Source: Gaiellasilicea sp963802765 (GTDB lineage Bacteria; Actinomycetota; Thermoleophilia; Gaiellales; Gaiellaceae). Taken from it: DNA of 64,000 bases. Where the stretch lies: contig CAWDJZ010000014.1 of NCBI GenBank assembly GCA_963802765.1, positions 62,001 to 126,000 on the forward strand. Direction: 5' to 3'. Every line of letters begins with the position of its first letter. The first letter of the stretch is position 1. The position numbers and the translations under genes are program-made. The notes below the pieces were generated by a model. That model saw only the letters and a program-made list of their open reading frames with translations, ran no database searches and was not told the origin of the DNA. Positions 53,927 to 61,198 of the stretch are shown here, piece after piece.

Positions 53927-55153
53927 TCAAATAACCCGGTCGCCACGCAGCCGGTCGACCGCCGCCGGAGAGTATCCCGCCACCTCCCCGTACACCAAGT
54001 CGTTGTGCTCGCCGAGCCGTGGCGGGAGCCCGAATTCGATCTCCGAGCGCGAGAACTTGATCGGCAGCCCGGGCCCGAACGCGCCCTCGACGACGCCTGC
54101 GGCGGGATGTACGAGCGCCGCCGTCTCCTCGCGGCGCAGTGTCTGCTCGTCCCTCACCGCCTCCTTCGGCTCCCGGACCGGGGCGACTGCCACGCCCGCG
54201 GCGGTCAACGCCGCTACAACGGCGTCGGTCGGCAGCGAGCTCGTCCATCCTTCGACCAGGCCCTCGACCTCGCGGAAGTTGGCGACGCGCGCCGGCACGG
54301 TCGCGAAGCGCTCTTCCTCGAGCAGCTCCGGCCGGCCCATCTGCCGGAACAGTCGCTCGCATTCGTGGTCGTTGGTCGCGCAGATCGCGACATGGCCGTC
54401 GGCCGTCCGGAAGATCCCGAACGGCGTGAGACGGATCGTGCTGTTCCCGGTGCGGGCCGGGATCCCGACGCGTTCGAGCAGCTCGAACGGCTCGGACGCG
54501 ACGAGCGATGTGACCGCGCCGAGCATCGACACGTCGACGAACTGCCCCTCTCCCGTCGCGTCCCGTGCGCGCAGTGCGGACAGGATTCCGATCACGCCGA
54601 AGAGCGGCGAGACGAGGTCGGCGAACGGCATGCCGATCTTCACCGGTGGGTCGCCCTCCTCTCCCGACAGCATCATGATCCCCGAGAGCGCCTGGATCAC
54701 CGTGTCGTACGCCTTGTCGTCACCGGGCGGTCCTTCCGCACCGAAGCCGCTGAGCGCGCAGTACACGATTGCCGGGTTGACGCCGCGGCAGGTCTCGTAG
54801 CCGATCCCGAGGCGGTCTGCGGTGCCGCGACTGAAGTTCTCGACGACGACGTCGGCTGCCCGAACAAGGTCGGCGAAGACGCCCGGACCTTCGGGATGCT
54901 TGAGGTCGAGCGTCACGCTCTCCTTCCCGCGGCCACGACTGAGGAACGGCACGGAGACGTCACTGTCGCTCCGCCGGTCGAGCGTCACTCCGTCCTCGCC
55001 GGCGAACGGCGGATGGCTGCGTACGCGGTCGCCGCTGCGCGGGTTCTCCACCTTGATGACGCGGGCGCCGAGCGTTGCGAGCAGGAACGTCGCGTAGGGG
55101 CCGGCGAGCGCGGCTGTCACGTCGATGACGGTGATCCCCGAGAGCGGCTTCAC
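53927..55153 (-). CDS. Class III (CaiB/BaiF) CoA-transferase
   Basis: A 408-residue family III CoA-transferase. The start GITVIDVTAALAGPYATFLL, then LGARVIKVENPRSGDRVR, VVVENFSRGTADRLGIGYE and YCALSGFGAEGP. PFADLVSPLFGVIGIL carries the likely catalytic Asp (D179). It moves CoA between acids through an aspartyl-CoA intermediate. The GTG start overlaps the stop of the upstream dehydratase-like gene (GTGA). The order dehydratase-like, dehydratase-like, CoA-transferase recalls the FldA/FldBC phenyllactate system of clostridia. Confidence 0.85.
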   Translation of the reverse strand: MKPLSGITVIDVTAALAGPYATFLLATLGARVIKVENPRSGDRVRSHPPFAGEDGVTLDRRSDSDVSVPFLSRGRGKESVTLDLKHPEGPGVFADLVRAADVVVENFSRGTADRLGIGYETCRGVNPAIVYCALSGFGAEGPPGDDKAYDTVIQALSGIMMLSGEEGDPPVKIGMPFADLVSPLFGVIGILSALRARDATGEGQFVDVSMLGAVTSLVASEPFELLERVGIPARTGNSTIRLTPFGIFRTADGHVAICATNDHECERLFRQMGRPELLEEERFATVPARVANFREVEGLVEGWTSSLPTDAVVAALTAAGVAVAPVREPKEAVRDEQTLRREETAALVHPAAGVVEGAFGPGLPIKFSRSEIEFGLPPRLGEHNDLVYGEVAGYSPAAVDRLRGDRVI

Positions 55154-56397
55154 GGGATCCGGGTTTCGATGAACGCGGAGACCTGCGCCTTGATCGCTTC
55201 GTCGTCCCAGGCGCGCTGGTCGACGTTGTGCGCGGCGATCTCGCATACCGGGATGCCTGCTTCCTCGAGCGCGCGCGTGATGAACGGCGCGCCGCGCAGG
55301 GCATCGCCCACGAGATGGATGACGCCGTCGATGCGGTTGTGGCGCGCCTCCTTCAGGTACCACGCGCTCGACCAAGGCGGCACGTTGATCTGGTCGGAGA
55401 ACGCCGCGAAGCGCGCCGCGAGTGCGCGCATCGGGTCGTCCCCGTAGCGAAGATAGGCGTCGGCCGCGACCGCGAGATACATCGACCAGACGAACACCGC
55501 GCCGTAGCGCTCCTCGAAATGCTGGTAGAAGGCCATGTTGAACCACAGGCCGCGACCGACCCACATCAGGCGGACGCGCTCGTCCGCCGCGGCTCTGGAA
55601 GCGGCGCGTGCGGTCACCTCGTCGTGGAACACGCGCGCCGCGTCGACTGCGTACTCCGTGCCGCGGTGCCATTGCGGCAGCATCACCGCCGGAATCACGT
55701 CGGCGACGGCCACGGGGGAGGGCGACGTCGCCGCGAGCAGGTCGCGCGTTCGGCGGTTCCACTCAGCCTGCTCGTTTGCAAGCCGCATCACGTTCGCGAA
55801 TCTATCCTCGTCGAACCGGCGACCCGTTGTGACCGAGATCGCGTGGACGAGGTCGCGGAGCTCCTCCACGATCAGATCGATGCGCGCGCTTCCGATCGTC
55901 GACTCCCAGTCGTGGGCGATCGTGTCGTGCCACGTCGGCGGCATGTCCGGATGCGTCGTGGCCGAAAGTGGATAGAACTGCGCACCCGTCTCTCGCGCCC
56001 ACAGGTCGAAGATCTTCCGCTGCGCGTCGTCCGTGAGCTGCGCGACCAGGAACGAGGGCAGCGGCAGGCCGCCCCACGGCGCGTCCGCGTCGTCCACCAG
56101 CGAGGACGCCAGGGCGAGCGAGCCGTACTGGTCGCTCCAGTCCGGATAGCCGCGCTTCCGGAGCTCCCCGAGATACGAGGCGGACTTCTGCTTCGCGGCG
56201 CAGAGCGAGGCCCACCACTGGTTCACCACGTATGGAATGTCGAACGTCCGCAGGATCTCGTGCGGGGCGTCGGCGTTCACGACGGCGATCGGCTCGCCAC
56301 GCGACGCGCGCTCGCGCAGGTCGGCGAACCACGCGCGCTGATGGCTGGAGGCGGCCTTCGCGGCCCCGAGCGTCGTGACGCTGCGGGTCTCAGACAT
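55150..56397 (-). CDS. 2-hydroxyacyl-CoA dehydratase-like protein, cysteine-poor (larger subunit)
   Basis: A 415-residue member of the HgdB/FldB/BcrB-type superfamily: AVVNADAPHEILRTFDIPYV near residue 40, SSAWYLKEARHNRIDGVIHL near 340 and a C-terminal GIPVCEIAAHNVDQ. Classical subunits bind a [4Fe-4S] cluster through three cysteines. Only Cys66 and Cys385 exist here, and the conserved T-x-C-D-x3-K block reads LTDDAQRK, with Asp for Cys. No activator ATPase (HgdC/FldI) gene is in the window. It therefore may not catalyse radical dehydration and could be a structural CoA-ester binder or use another chemistry. It overlaps the upstream partner by 8 bases. Confidence 0.75.
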   Translation of the reverse strand: MSETRSVTTLGAAKAASSHQRAWFADLRERASRGEPIAVVNADAPHEILRTFDIPYVVNQWWASLCAAKQKSASYLGELRKRGYPDWSDQYGSLALASSLVDDADAPWGGLPLPSFLVAQLTDDAQRKIFDLWARETGAQFYPLSATTHPDMPPTWHDTIAHDWESTIGSARIDLIVEELRDLVHAISVTTGRRFDEDRFANVMRLANEQAEWNRRTRDLLAATSPSPVAVADVIPAVMLPQWHRGTEYAVDAARVFHDEVTARAASRAAADERVRLMWVGRGLWFNMAFYQHFEERYGAVFVWSMYLAVAADAYLRYGDDPMRALAARFAAFSDQINVPPWSSAWYLKEARHNRIDGVIHLVGDALRGAPFITRALEEAGIPVCEIAAHNVDQRAWDDEAIKAQVSAFIETRIP

Positions 56398-57226
56398 CGA
56401 GCGTCACGGGCTGTAGGTCGTACGGCTGCTGGTCGAGAAGCACGAGCTGCAACCCCGCGGCGGTGAGCTCGCTCCGCAGCTCCGGAAGCTCCCACCGCAG
56501 GCCGTCGTCCCCAGCGAGGTAAAACGCCACGACGACGTCCGCGCCCGCCGCGCGCGCCTGCTCAACGGTCGCTCGCGCGCGTTCCACGCTGGACCCGCGC
56601 GGCCCCGCGAGCAGGGGATGCTCGTAACGGCGCGCGACTGCCTCGACGGGGTCGATCGTCTCGTCGACGAGGAGCTGCGGCCCGGTGACCACAGTTCCTC
56701 CTGCGTCCTCGATCCCCGCCGCCAACCCCGTCTCGGCGTACGCACTGCCCGTGACGTAGACGCGTCGGCGATCCCGATCGTCCGCGTCCGCGTCACGCCG
56801 CGCTGCGTTGCACGCGCGGATCCCGCCGGCGAGCGCGGGCCCGTCGACGCGGAACAGCGTGCACAGGTCGCCGACGCGGGCCCGGTTCCACGCCGCCGCT
56901 GCTGCTGTCGGCGTGTGCTGGATGTCGAACATGTGCGAAGGCGGCACGTTCAAGGACGGCTCGATTCGCCGGATCTCGCGCAGCGTGTGGAAGAGCCGGA
57001 GCGGGGCGTCGTGCTCACGTGAGAAGAGCAGCAGGTCGAGCCCGGAGTACGTGCCGTCGAGGAGTCGCTGCAGCTGCGACCGCGCACGCTCGCCCACCAT
57101 CGGCTCGATGAAGCGATCGGCAAGCGGCGTCGGTACGCCCGGCTCACCGACGATCGTGACGACGTCGACGCCGGCCGCCGCCAGGATCTCGACAGGTACC
57201 GCGTCCCCGATGGTGCCGACGACCAC
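56390..57226 (-). CDS. 2-hydroxyacyl-CoA dehydratase-like protein, cysteine-poor (smaller subunit)
   Basis: A 278-residue partner of the same superfamily. VGTIGDAVPVEILAAAGVDV at residues 3-22 is the G-x-x-x-P-x-E-L-x-x-A-A-G motif, LLLFSREHDAPLRLFHTLRE follows at 65-84, and AGADVVVAFYLAGDDGLRWE lies near the end. It has only two cysteines (122 and 139), neither at the canonical cluster positions; the place of the conserved C-D motif reads E-H-D-A. It is much shorter than usual family members (about 380-430 residues). It is the first gene of the operon and starts 19 bases from operator site 8. Confidence 0.75.
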   Translation of the reverse strand: MVVGTIGDAVPVEILAAAGVDVVTIVGEPGVPTPLADRFIEPMVGERARSQLQRLLDGTYSGLDLLLFSREHDAPLRLFHTLREIRRIEPSLNVPPSHMFDIQHTPTAAAAAWNRARVGDLCTLFRVDGPALAGGIRACNAARRDADADDRDRRRVYVTGSAYAETGLAAGIEDAGGTVVTGPQLLVDETIDPVEAVARRYEHPLLAGPRGSSVERARATVEQARAAGADVVVAFYLAGDDGLRWELPELRSELTAAGLQLVLLDQQPYDLQPVTLDV

Positions 57227-57244
57227 ACCGCACGCTAACCGCGT

Positions 57245-57259
57245 ATCAGGTAACCTGCA
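57245..57259. promoter_or_regulatory. Island operator, site 8 (dehydratase-like operon / secreted hydrolase)
   Basis: ATCAGG-TAA-CCTGCA, preceded by T; one arm is shortened. It lies between divergent genes, 19 bases from the minus-strand ATG and 120 bases from the plus-strand GTG. Confidence 0.7.
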
Positions 57260-57378
57260 ACATGCCTGGCCGCTTGCTGCAGAAGCAGCATCTGCGCTCC
57301 CAGCGGCTCCCGTCGTTCGGCACGGGAAGTCCGTCGCAACTGCCGGCCGGTTGCCCTCATTCGAGCAAAGGAGGCCTT

Positions 57379-58749
57379 GTGATCACGCGGTCCAATCGTC
57401 TTCGGTGGCCCAGGCGGCCACTTCTCGCAGTGCTCGCCGTCGCAGCGTTTCTCACTGTCGCATCCGTCTCTCCCGCCAGCGGCGCAACCGTCGAAGGCCC
57501 GCTTCCGGGCGGGGTGCCGGGCGATCCTGCGTCGCCTGTTCTGAGCGGGACATACCCGTTCTTCTCGACCTGGCTCGATCTCGCCTCGGACGGGTACGTG
57601 GAGGAAGAGTTCTATCTCTCCGGTCTCGCCGACGCGTATTCGACGGCAGGCGTGAAGCTGAACGCCGCCGGCGTGCCCTATCGGACGCGCGTCATCGTCC
57701 GGCGCCCGGTCTCCGAGGCTCGCTTCAACGGCACCGTGCTGGTGGAGTGGCAGAACGTCACGGCCGGCTACGACCTCGACGCGCTCTGGAACCGGAGGCA
57801 CGTGCGCGACGGCTACGCGTGGGTGGGGGTGTCGGCGCAGCGTGTCGGCGTCGACCAGCTGCGCACCTGGAGCCCGACCCGCTACGGCGGGCTGGACGTC
57901 ACCGGCGCCGGCGCGTTCACGACCGACCAGCTCTCGTACGACATCTTCGCGCAGGCCGGTGAGGCGGTGGGCTCGCCGGGCGCGGTCGACCTGCTCGGCG
58001 GGCTCGAGGCCGAGCGCGTGCTCGCGGTCGGCGCGTCGCAGTCCGCCGGCCGGATGACCGTGTACTACAACGTCGTCCTGCCGCAGGAGCAGCCCGTCTT
58101 CGACGGCTATGCGTTCATCGTCGGTACGGCGCCCTCGCGCGTCGGGCCGGAGCCGATCATCCAGGTGCTCTCCGAGACGGACGTGACGAATCCCGCCACG
58201 CGACGCCCCGACAGCGACGTCTTCCGCCGCTGGGAAGTCGCGGGAGCCGCGCATTCGGGGTGGGAGGGCTCGGAGTACCGCGCTCCGCTCCAGGTCCGGG
58301 ATCTCGGAGCGGCGCCGGTCTACGAGTGCACGAACCCACACTTCAGCCGCATCTTGCTTAGCCAGCCGATCCAGGCCGCGTACGGGCATCTCGCCCGCTG
58401 GGTCGACGGCGGGCCGCCGCCGCCGCAGGCGCCCTACCTCGAGTTCAACGGGCTGACGAAGGTCCGCAACGCGCTCGGGCTGGCGCAAGGCGGCATCCAG
58501 CTCTCGCAGATCGCGGTACCGACGGCGCTGAACACCGGCTCGAACTCGGGGCCCTCGTTCTGCATCCTCTTCGGTACCCACATCCCCTTCGACGACGCGC
58601 AACTGGACGAGCTCTACCGAAACCACGGGCGCTACGTCAGCGCTGTCAACGAGGTCGACCAGGCCAACCTCGCGGCCGGCTTCCTCCTGACCGCGGACGC
58701 CCAGGAAAACCAGCGCGAAGCCGCGCAGTCCGGCGTCGGCAAGAAGTAA
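57379..58749 (+). CDS. Secreted alpha/beta-hydrolase domain protein (PF20091-like)
   Basis: A 456-residue exported hydrolase. The signal peptide is RPLLAVLAVAAFLTVASVSP (cleaved near SGAT). VLVEWQNVTAGYDLDALWNR and AERVLAVGASQSAGRMTVYY (likely nucleophile Ser220) are typical of the family, as is EVAGAAHSGWEGSEYR with a His that could complete the triad. The GTG at 57379 follows AAAGGAGG; the frame is open upstream, but that part has no signal-like or conserved sequence. It is the third secreted ester hydrolase of the island, and it is followed by a clear terminator, which marks the island's right edge. Confidence 0.8.
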   Translation: MITRSNRLRWPRRPLLAVLAVAAFLTVASVSPASGATVEGPLPGGVPGDPASPVLSGTYPFFSTWLDLASDGYVEEEFYLSGLADAYSTAGVKLNAAGVPYRTRVIVRRPVSEARFNGTVLVEWQNVTAGYDLDALWNRRHVRDGYAWVGVSAQRVGVDQLRTWSPTRYGGLDVTGAGAFTTDQLSYDIFAQAGEAVGSPGAVDLLGGLEAERVLAVGASQSAGRMTVYYNVVLPQEQPVFDGYAFIVGTAPSRVGPEPIIQVLSETDVTNPATRRPDSDVFRRWEVAGAAHSGWEGSEYRAPLQVRDLGAAPVYECTNPHFSRILLSQPIQAAYGHLARWVDGGPPPPQAPYLEFNGLTKVRNALGLAQGGIQLSQIAVPTALNTGSNSGPSFCILFGTHIPFDDAQLDELYRNHGRYVSAVNEVDQANLAAGFLLTADAQENQREAAQSGVGKK

Positions 58750-58758
58750 CGGCACCTC

Positions 58759-58789
58759 GAGTGGGGAGGCCGGTTCGGTCTCCCCACTC
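58759..58789. terminator. Hairpin terminator
   Basis: GAGTGGGGAG / CTCCCCACTC, a perfect 10-bp stem with an 11-base loop, 9 bases after the hydrolase stop. Confidence 0.75.
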
Positions 58790-58792
58790 GCT

Positions 58793-58834
58793 GCCGCGCG
58801 CCTGACCGATCCATCCCCGGTCGGAGCGCGCGGC
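58793..58834. repeat. Second hairpin at the island edge
   Basis: GCCGCGCGC and GCGCGCGGC (9 bp) enclose an inner GACCG/CGGTC stem. It may reinforce the terminator just upstream, or belong to the leader of the following kinase gene. Confidence 0.45.
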
Positions 58835-58885
58835 TCCCCCCGGAGGAGGACGGCCGGATCGCGAGCTGCGCAGTACAGTCGGAGT

Positions 58886-60028
58886 GTGGCCGGTGGGTCC
58901 GTTCGCGATTGGTTCGAAGCTGATGACCTTCGCCGCGCTCTCCCGCTCTTCTCGCTGGCGTTCGGCCTCGTCGCGGCGATCACTCAGCCCTCGTCTGCGG
59001 CCGACCTCGCCCTGACGGCGGTGCCGGTCGCCGCCTGGAGCCTGTGGGCGTTCGCCCGCAACGTGCCGCTTGCCGCCGTCTCTGCTGCCATTGTCGTCCC
59101 GGTGGTCGTGGTCCAGCGCTCCGGAGAGCTCGAGCCTGTCATGTTCAATGCTGCTCTGCTCGCTTTCGCGGCCGCGCGTTGGTCTCGCGTCGCTCGCGGC
59201 GGCGGCGTCACTCGGCGCACTCGCCGCGTCCACGCCCGTGTTCGTGGCCGTGGTCCAGGATCCAATGGAGATCGCCGTCGGCATCTGGGTCGTGGCCATC
59301 GCTTTTCATCTGGGCCGTCGGTCGCGCAGTCGCTCGCCAGGAACGGCTCGTAGTCGAGCTCGAGGGGACGCGGCGTCAGCTGGCCCAGCAGGCGCTGCTG
59401 GCCGAGCGCCGGCGGATCGCTCGTGACGTGCACGACTTTGTCGGTCACGGCCTGGCGGCGGTGATGCTGCAGGTGACGAGCGCCCGGCACGTGCTGCGCC
59501 GCGATCCGGATGCTGCCGAGGAAGCGCTGCGATCCGCGGAGGAGGTGGGCCGCCTCAGCATGCAGGAGCTTCGGCGCACGGTGACGGTGCTCCGCAGCGA
59601 CGCCGAGACGGGTGTGGCGGCGCCTGCTCCCACGGCAAGTGAGATCCCCGCGCTCGTCGACCAGGCACGGGCTGGAGGTCTCGCCGTCGAGCTCCATACA
59701 CGAGGAGACCTCTCGCGAATCTCGCCCGGCGTGGGGCTCGCGCTCTATCGGATCGCGCAGGAGGCGCTCGCGAACGCGGCTCGCCACGCCCCGCGTGCGC
59801 GGACGATGCTCGGGCTCGAGCTGGCAAACGGACGAGTAGCGCTCCTCGCGGAAACCACTGGACCTGTCGCGGTGGTATCCACCTCCGAGCGAGAACGACC
59901 CCATTACGGGCTGATCGGCATGCAGGAGCGGGCGACGGCGCTCGGCGGCGACTTTGACGCCGGGCCGACGCGCGACGGTTGGCGGGTGCGTTGCGAGCTG
60001 CCGGTGGAAGACGAGGGAAGCCCGGTGA
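58886..60028 (+). CDS. NarL-type sensor histidine kinase (several frame breaks)
   Basis: A repaired kinase of about 379 residues. An N-terminal set of hydrophobic helices (SLAFGLVAAITQPSSAADLA onward) is followed by VARQERLVVELEGTRRQLAQ, the HisKA_3 motif ERRRIARDVHDFVGHGLAAV with the phospho-His, and the ATPase motifs YRIAQEALANAARHA and HYGLIGMQERATALGG. The frame moves +1 near 59174 and again at a T run (59303-59306). A third shift is implied near the end, because the kinase otherwise reads straight into the response regulator; in the next frame a TGA at 60026-60028 overlaps the regulator's GTG. A natural kinase-regulator fusion is the alternative. Confidence 0.78.
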
Positions 60029-60690
60029 TCCGAGCCGCCATCGTGGACGACCAGGCCATCGTTCGAGCCGGGTTGGCGCGAATTCTCTCGCCCGCGGACG
60101 GATTCGAGGTCGTGGCCGAGTGCGCCGACGGGCGCCAGGCGGTGGAAGAGCTCCCGGCCATCCGCCCGGACGTTGTCCTCATGGACGTGCGCATGCCGGC
60201 TCTCGACGGCATCGCAGCGACAGCGCAGTTGCGCGCCCTCGAGGACCCGCTCGACGTGCTCGTGCTCACGACGTTCGGCGAGGATGAAGTCTTGTGGGGC
60301 GCGATCGAGGCCGGGGCCGGCGGCTTCGTGCTCAAGGACTCCACGGCCGAGGATCTGATCACCGCCGTCCGAGCCGTCGCCGGCGGCGCGGCCTGGTTCG
60401 ATCCGGCGGTCGCGCCGCGTCTGCTCGAGCGCTACAGACGCGTGGTCGCCCCGGCTGCCCGCGACGCCGCCCGGCTCGACCTGTTGACCGACCGCGAGCA
60501 CGACGTCCTGAACCTGATGGCGCGCGGTGCGACCAACGCCGAGATCGGAGCGACCCTGTTCGTGGCCGAGGCGACGGTGAAGACGCACGTCGGAAGCATC
60601 TTCGGCAAGCTCGGCGTGCGCGATCGCGCTGCAGCGATCGTGTTCGCCTACGACCACGGCGTCGTGACGCCCGGCGTGACGCCTCAGTAG
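60025..60690 (+). CDS. NarL/LuxR-family response regulator
   Basis: A 221-residue regulator: IRAAIVDDQAIVRAGLARIL, the phospho-Asp in VVLMDVRMPALDG, the Lys in GGFVLKDST, and the HTH LTDREHDVLNLMARGATNAE ... VKTHVGSIFGKLGVRDRAAA. A GTG start at 60025 is assumed. It pairs with the upstream kinase. Confidence 0.88.
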   Translation: MIRAAIVDDQAIVRAGLARILSPADGFEVVAECADGRQAVEELPAIRPDVVLMDVRMPALDGIAATAQLRALEDPLDVLVLTTFGEDEVLWGAIEAGAGGFVLKDSTAEDLITAVRAVAGGAAWFDPAVAPRLLERYRRVVAPAARDAARLDLLTDREHDVLNLMARGATNAEIGATLFVAEATVKTHVGSIFGKLGVRDRAAAIVFAYDHGVVTPGVTPQ

Positions 60691-60808
60691 CGTCGGCCTC
60701 CACCTCCGGTCGGAATCCAACTCGGGCCTCCGGGCCGATGCGCGTCGGCGTCGCCGCGGCTAGAACCGGATTCGTGCAACCGATCGCCGCAATGGGAGGA
60801 AACGCACC

Positions 60809-61198
60809 GTGATCGAAGGCGTCAGCAAGGTCGTGATCGAGGTCGCCGACCAAGCCCGCGCGGTCGGGTTCTGGACGGAGACGATGGGCTTCGAGCTCCA
60901 CCAGGACACCCCTTACGGCGAAGAGCGCTGGGTCGAGGTCAGAACGCCCGACGATGGGATGATCCTCGTCCTCAGCCCGCGTCAGGACGACGAGCAGCCG
61001 AGTGCGCCGGACATGCTGCCGACGTCGAACGTCTTCTTTCGCTGCGACGACCTCTCGAAGACGTACAACGAGCTTCGCTCGCGCGGAGTGGAGTTCCCGC
61101 AGCCTCCGGTCGAGCTGAGCTTCGGCTGGTGGTCGATCTTCCAGGATCAGGAGGGCAACCGCTTCGCCCTTCACCCACGCGAGGGAACGGTGGGATGA
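60809..61198 (+). CDS. VOC family protein
   Basis: A 129-residue glyoxalase-fold protein: VSKVVIEVADQARAVGFWTE at the start, SNVFFRCDDLSKTYNELRSR in the second half and QDQEGNRFALHPRE at the end, where the Glu may bind metal. The GTG start has a GGGAGGAAACGCACC ribosome site. Its TGA overlaps the ATG of the MMPL gene, so the two are coupled. Confidence 0.8.
   Translation: MIEGVSKVVIEVADQARAVGFWTETMGFELHQDTPYGEERWVEVRTPDDGMILVLSPRQDDEQPSAPDMLPTSNVFFRCDDLSKTYNELRSRGVEFPQPPVELSFGWWSIFQDQEGNRFALHPREGTVG

Noticed and set aside
55150..57226. A functional oxygen-sensitive 2-hydroxyacyl-CoA dehydratase or benzoyl-CoA reductase
   Set aside because: The cluster cysteines and the activator ATPase are missing, and the surrounding genes are oxygen-dependent.
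60700..60740. Terminator after the second response regulator
   Set aside because: The inverted repeat around CGGGCC-TCC-GGGCCG has a bulge and is weak, so it was not called.
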